Source: Bacteroidales bacterium
GTDB lineage: Bacteria > Bacteroidota > Bacteroidia > Bacteroidales > F082
Direction: 5' to 3'
Assembly (NCBI GenBank): GCA_016290215.1
Contig: JAEETH010000042.1
Span: 1-32,251, forward strand
Length of the DNA stretch: 32,251 nt
Shown here: piece after piece, positions 31,232-32,251 of the stretch
Layout: each line of letters begins with the position of its first letter
Position numbering within the stretch: position 1 is the first letter of the stretch
Notes under the pieces: model-generated
What the model was told of the DNA's origin: nothing
The model's database searches: none
The model's input: only the letters and a program-made list of their open reading frames with translations
Translations under genes and position numbers: made by a program

Positions 31232-31239
31232 CAAAAATA
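31232..31239 (-). promoter_or_regulatory. -7 box of the flavin reductase gene
   Basis: TATTTTTG on the minus strand. Predicted leader about 65-70 nt, mostly the heptamer array. Confidence 0.55.
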
Positions 31240-31293
31240 ATGATTTTCCCTGTCAGCTTCAGGAGAATACAACATTGCTGGAGATAGAATTTC

Positions 31294-31677
31294 TTATATC
31301 GAATTGATGAAATATCTCACTGCTTCAAGCAACGGGTCAAGGTCTTGACGAATAGTCAGCAGCACCACTTCACCATCAATGTCAAAATAACCATGTGCGA
31401 TGTGGTTGCGGATTCCTATTACATCCTCCCATGGAATCTCCGAACGTTCCTTTAGCAACTCACCTTCTGTAATCCCATCTATTTGATGGATGCCCTCGCC
31501 TATTGCTTCAATCAACATGCAACTGGCTGCAAGTTTTTGCATTCCGTCAGGCGATAAATAATAATCTTCAGCCGTTTCAATATTGGCATTCCAGTCCTTA
31601 AGCTGTCCGATAGCATTTTCAATTTGCTGAAAAATGCCCAATACCCTGTCTCGTTTACTTAATGACGTAAATTCCAT
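31294..31677 (-). CDS. HepT-like (DUF86) HEPN ribonuclease, module 3
   Basis: This 127-residue helical protein has RVLGIFQQIENAIGQLKDW at the start, CMLIEAIGEGIHQID in the middle and IRNHIAHGYFDID near residue 90. That last segment is the R-x4-H-x-Y motif of the HepT toxin family, with all three key residues. HepT cleaves RNA and is inactivated in the Shewanella system by tyrosine AMPylation by MntA. Its start lies 23 bp inside the MNT gene, so the pair is coupled, with the antitoxin first. Confidence 0.88.
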   Translation of the reverse strand: MEFTSLSKRDRVLGIFQQIENAIGQLKDWNANIETAEDYYLSPDGMQKLAASCMLIEAIGEGIHQIDGITEGELLKERSEIPWEDVIGIRNHIAHGYFDIDGEVVLLTIRQDLDPLLEAVRYFINSI

Positions 31678-31951
31678 CGCGATTGATTTCTTGTAATAAG
31701 TAAGGATTCATGTGTTTGTGCATTCTCACCACATCCACTGGACAACCCAAAAGACGCTCAAGGAAACGTTTCAATCGAACTATCAAATAGGCTTGAGGTT
31801 CCATTTCTACACACACATCAACATCGCTTCCTTCAATCTGCTCATCTCGTGATACAGAACCGAACAAACGAAGCGAACGGATTCCGAAGTTTTTCCTTAA
31901 TTCATCCTCTTGATTTTCAATTAATTCAATATAATCTTTTTTTGTCTTCAT
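31655..31951 (-). CDS. MntA-like nucleotidyltransferase antitoxin, module 3
   Basis: This 98-residue protein has LRLFGSVSRDEQIEGSDVDVCVEM (about 28-51) with G-S-x10-D-x-D, the MntA signature, and PVDVVRMHKHMNPYLLQEINRDGIYV supplying the third acid. Start at 31951 is chosen over a longer frame because the -7 box at 31956-31963 lies between them. The mRNA would be practically leaderless. It is AT-rich by eye, like module 2. Confidence 0.87.
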   Translation of the reverse strand: MKTKKDYIELIENQEDELRKNFGIRSLRLFGSVSRDEQIEGSDVDVCVEMEPQAYLIVRLKRFLERLLGCPVDVVRMHKHMNPYLLQEINRDGIYVIK

Positions 31952-31955
31952 ATTG

Positions 31956-31963
31956 CAAAAGTA
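31956..31963 (-). promoter_or_regulatory. -7 box of module 3, nearly leaderless
   Basis: TACTTTTG on the minus strand ends 4 bp before the ATG at 31951, so transcription would begin at or next to the start codon. Confidence 0.6.
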
Positions 31964-32000
31964 ATCAATTTCCTTAAAACGCAACATGTTTGACAATCAG

Positions 32001-32044
32001 AAAATGAAAAAATCCCGCTCGTTTGGGCGGGATTTTTTCATTTT
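32001..32044 (-). terminator. Strong terminator after the oxidoreductase operon
   Basis: An 18-bp perfect stem (AAAATGAAAAAATCCCGC at 32001-32018; complement at 32027-32044) with an 8-nt loop. A and T runs on both sides make it usable in either orientation; here it ends the minus-strand operon to the right. Confidence 0.9.
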
Positions 32045-32076
32045 TAAAGTCGACCAGCCGATGCCTTTTATCTGTC

Positions 32077-32100
32077 GGCCCTTCGACAGGCTCAGGGACC
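32077..32100. repeat. Second copy of the CTTCGACAGGCTCAGG repeat
   Basis: A full-length copy with GGCC and GGACC flanks, lying between the last CDS and its terminator. It shares its core with the repeat inside wecB. Confidence 0.75.
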
Positions 32101-32105
32101 TTGGT

Positions 32106-32251
32106 TTAGTCGATCGTCCAAGTTGAACCGCTGTTCAGCAGGTCGTCCATGCACTTGATCTTCGAGTTGGCCTTCTCGTTTTCGATGACTTGGTCAAGGC
32201 TGTCGTTGAAGGTCGGGGCTTTCACGTCGCGGATGACGCCGATGGCGACGG
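32106..32251 (-). CDS. Probable 2-oxoacid:ferredoxin oxidoreductase beta subunit, C-terminus (cut by window edge)
   Basis: The last 48 codons enter from the right edge and stop with TAA at 32106-32108. The peptide has VAIGVIRDVKAPTFNDSLDQ, then NSKIKCMDDLLNSGSTWTID. An IGVIRDV-type strand, a Q/E-rich helix and a short DLL-x-SG-x-TW end is what I recall from KorB-like thiamine-pyrophosphate subunits that decarboxylate 2-oxoacids with ferredoxin in anaerobic Bacteroidales. The catalytic core lies outside the window, so this is moderate only. Confidence 0.5.
   Translation of the reverse strand, partial: VAIGVIRDVKAPTFNDSLDQVIENEKANSKIKCMDDLLNSGSTWTID

Noticed and set aside
31160-31234. 25-residue N-terminal extension of the flavin reductase
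   Set aside because: Encoded by the heptamer array and starting inside the promoter box.

Overview
The window looks like a chromosomal segment of a Bacteroidales bacterium (Bacteroidota) that uses the type IX secretion system. Three large exported proteins end in T9SS type A sorting domains. Most transcription starts are preceded by the Bacteroidota -7 box TAnnTTTG rather than a sigma70 -10 box. Gene content is typical of the order: an rpsF-rpsR-rplI operon without ssb, LpxK and LpxH, a C4 zinc-ribbon/Nif3 pair, a GIN-domain lipoprotein and an OmpP1/FadL-like barrel. Base composition is moderate by eye. The exact genus cannot be told; T9SS cargo argues against Bacteroides sensu stricto. No rRNA, tRNA, CRISPR array, prophage or complete insertion sequence was seen.

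Layout. 1-590: tail of a transposase gene and IS-edge repeats. 594-4895: rpsT with its own promoter and terminator, then radC, wecB and an Asp-box T9SS exoprotein as a tight run. 5006-6129: ribosomal operon for bS6, bS18 and bL9. 6207-7158: a MITE-like element, a SpoU/TrmH RNA methyltransferase and an inverted repeat. 7253-9148 (minus): a 631-residue T9SS exoprotein. 9262-11000: a repeat-rich stretch with heptamer arrays, a small unknown ORF and mazG bracketed by two REP-pair elements. 11033-15997: four consecutive envelope genes (PagL-like lipid A deacylase, GIN lipoprotein, Tyr/Trp/His/Ser-rich lipoprotein, OmpP1/FadL-like protein). 16047-17797 (minus): zinc-ribbon coiled-coil protein and Nif3. 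17934-21946: lpxK, purine nucleoside phosphorylase, lpxH and an M20 dipeptidase, with overlapping reading frames. 22064-31951: three separate HEPN/MNT toxin-antitoxin-type modules of three different HEPN classes, interleaved with a NatAB-like ABC exporter, dsbD, tilS, a tandem-thioredoxin T9SS protein and a flavin reductase. The right edge holds the C-terminus of a probable 2-oxoacid:ferredoxin oxidoreductase beta subunit.

How it fits together. Most genes are housekeeping or envelope genes: lipid A synthesis (lpxK, lpxH) and possible remodelling (PagL-like), surface-exposed secreted proteins, and periplasmic thiol chemistry (dsbD plus a secreted thioredoxin-like protein). The unusual signals are the density of HEPN/MNT pairs and the number of short dispersed repeat families: degenerate heptamers, REP pairs, a CATTGCGAGG-ended MITE-like element and a CTTCGACAGGCTCAGG repeat. 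Two of these families appear to have entered reading frames in frame (wecB and tilS). I found no single convincing multi-gene system that is clearly undescribed. The REP pairs, the translated repeats and the three-module HEPN/MNT cluster are the best leads.
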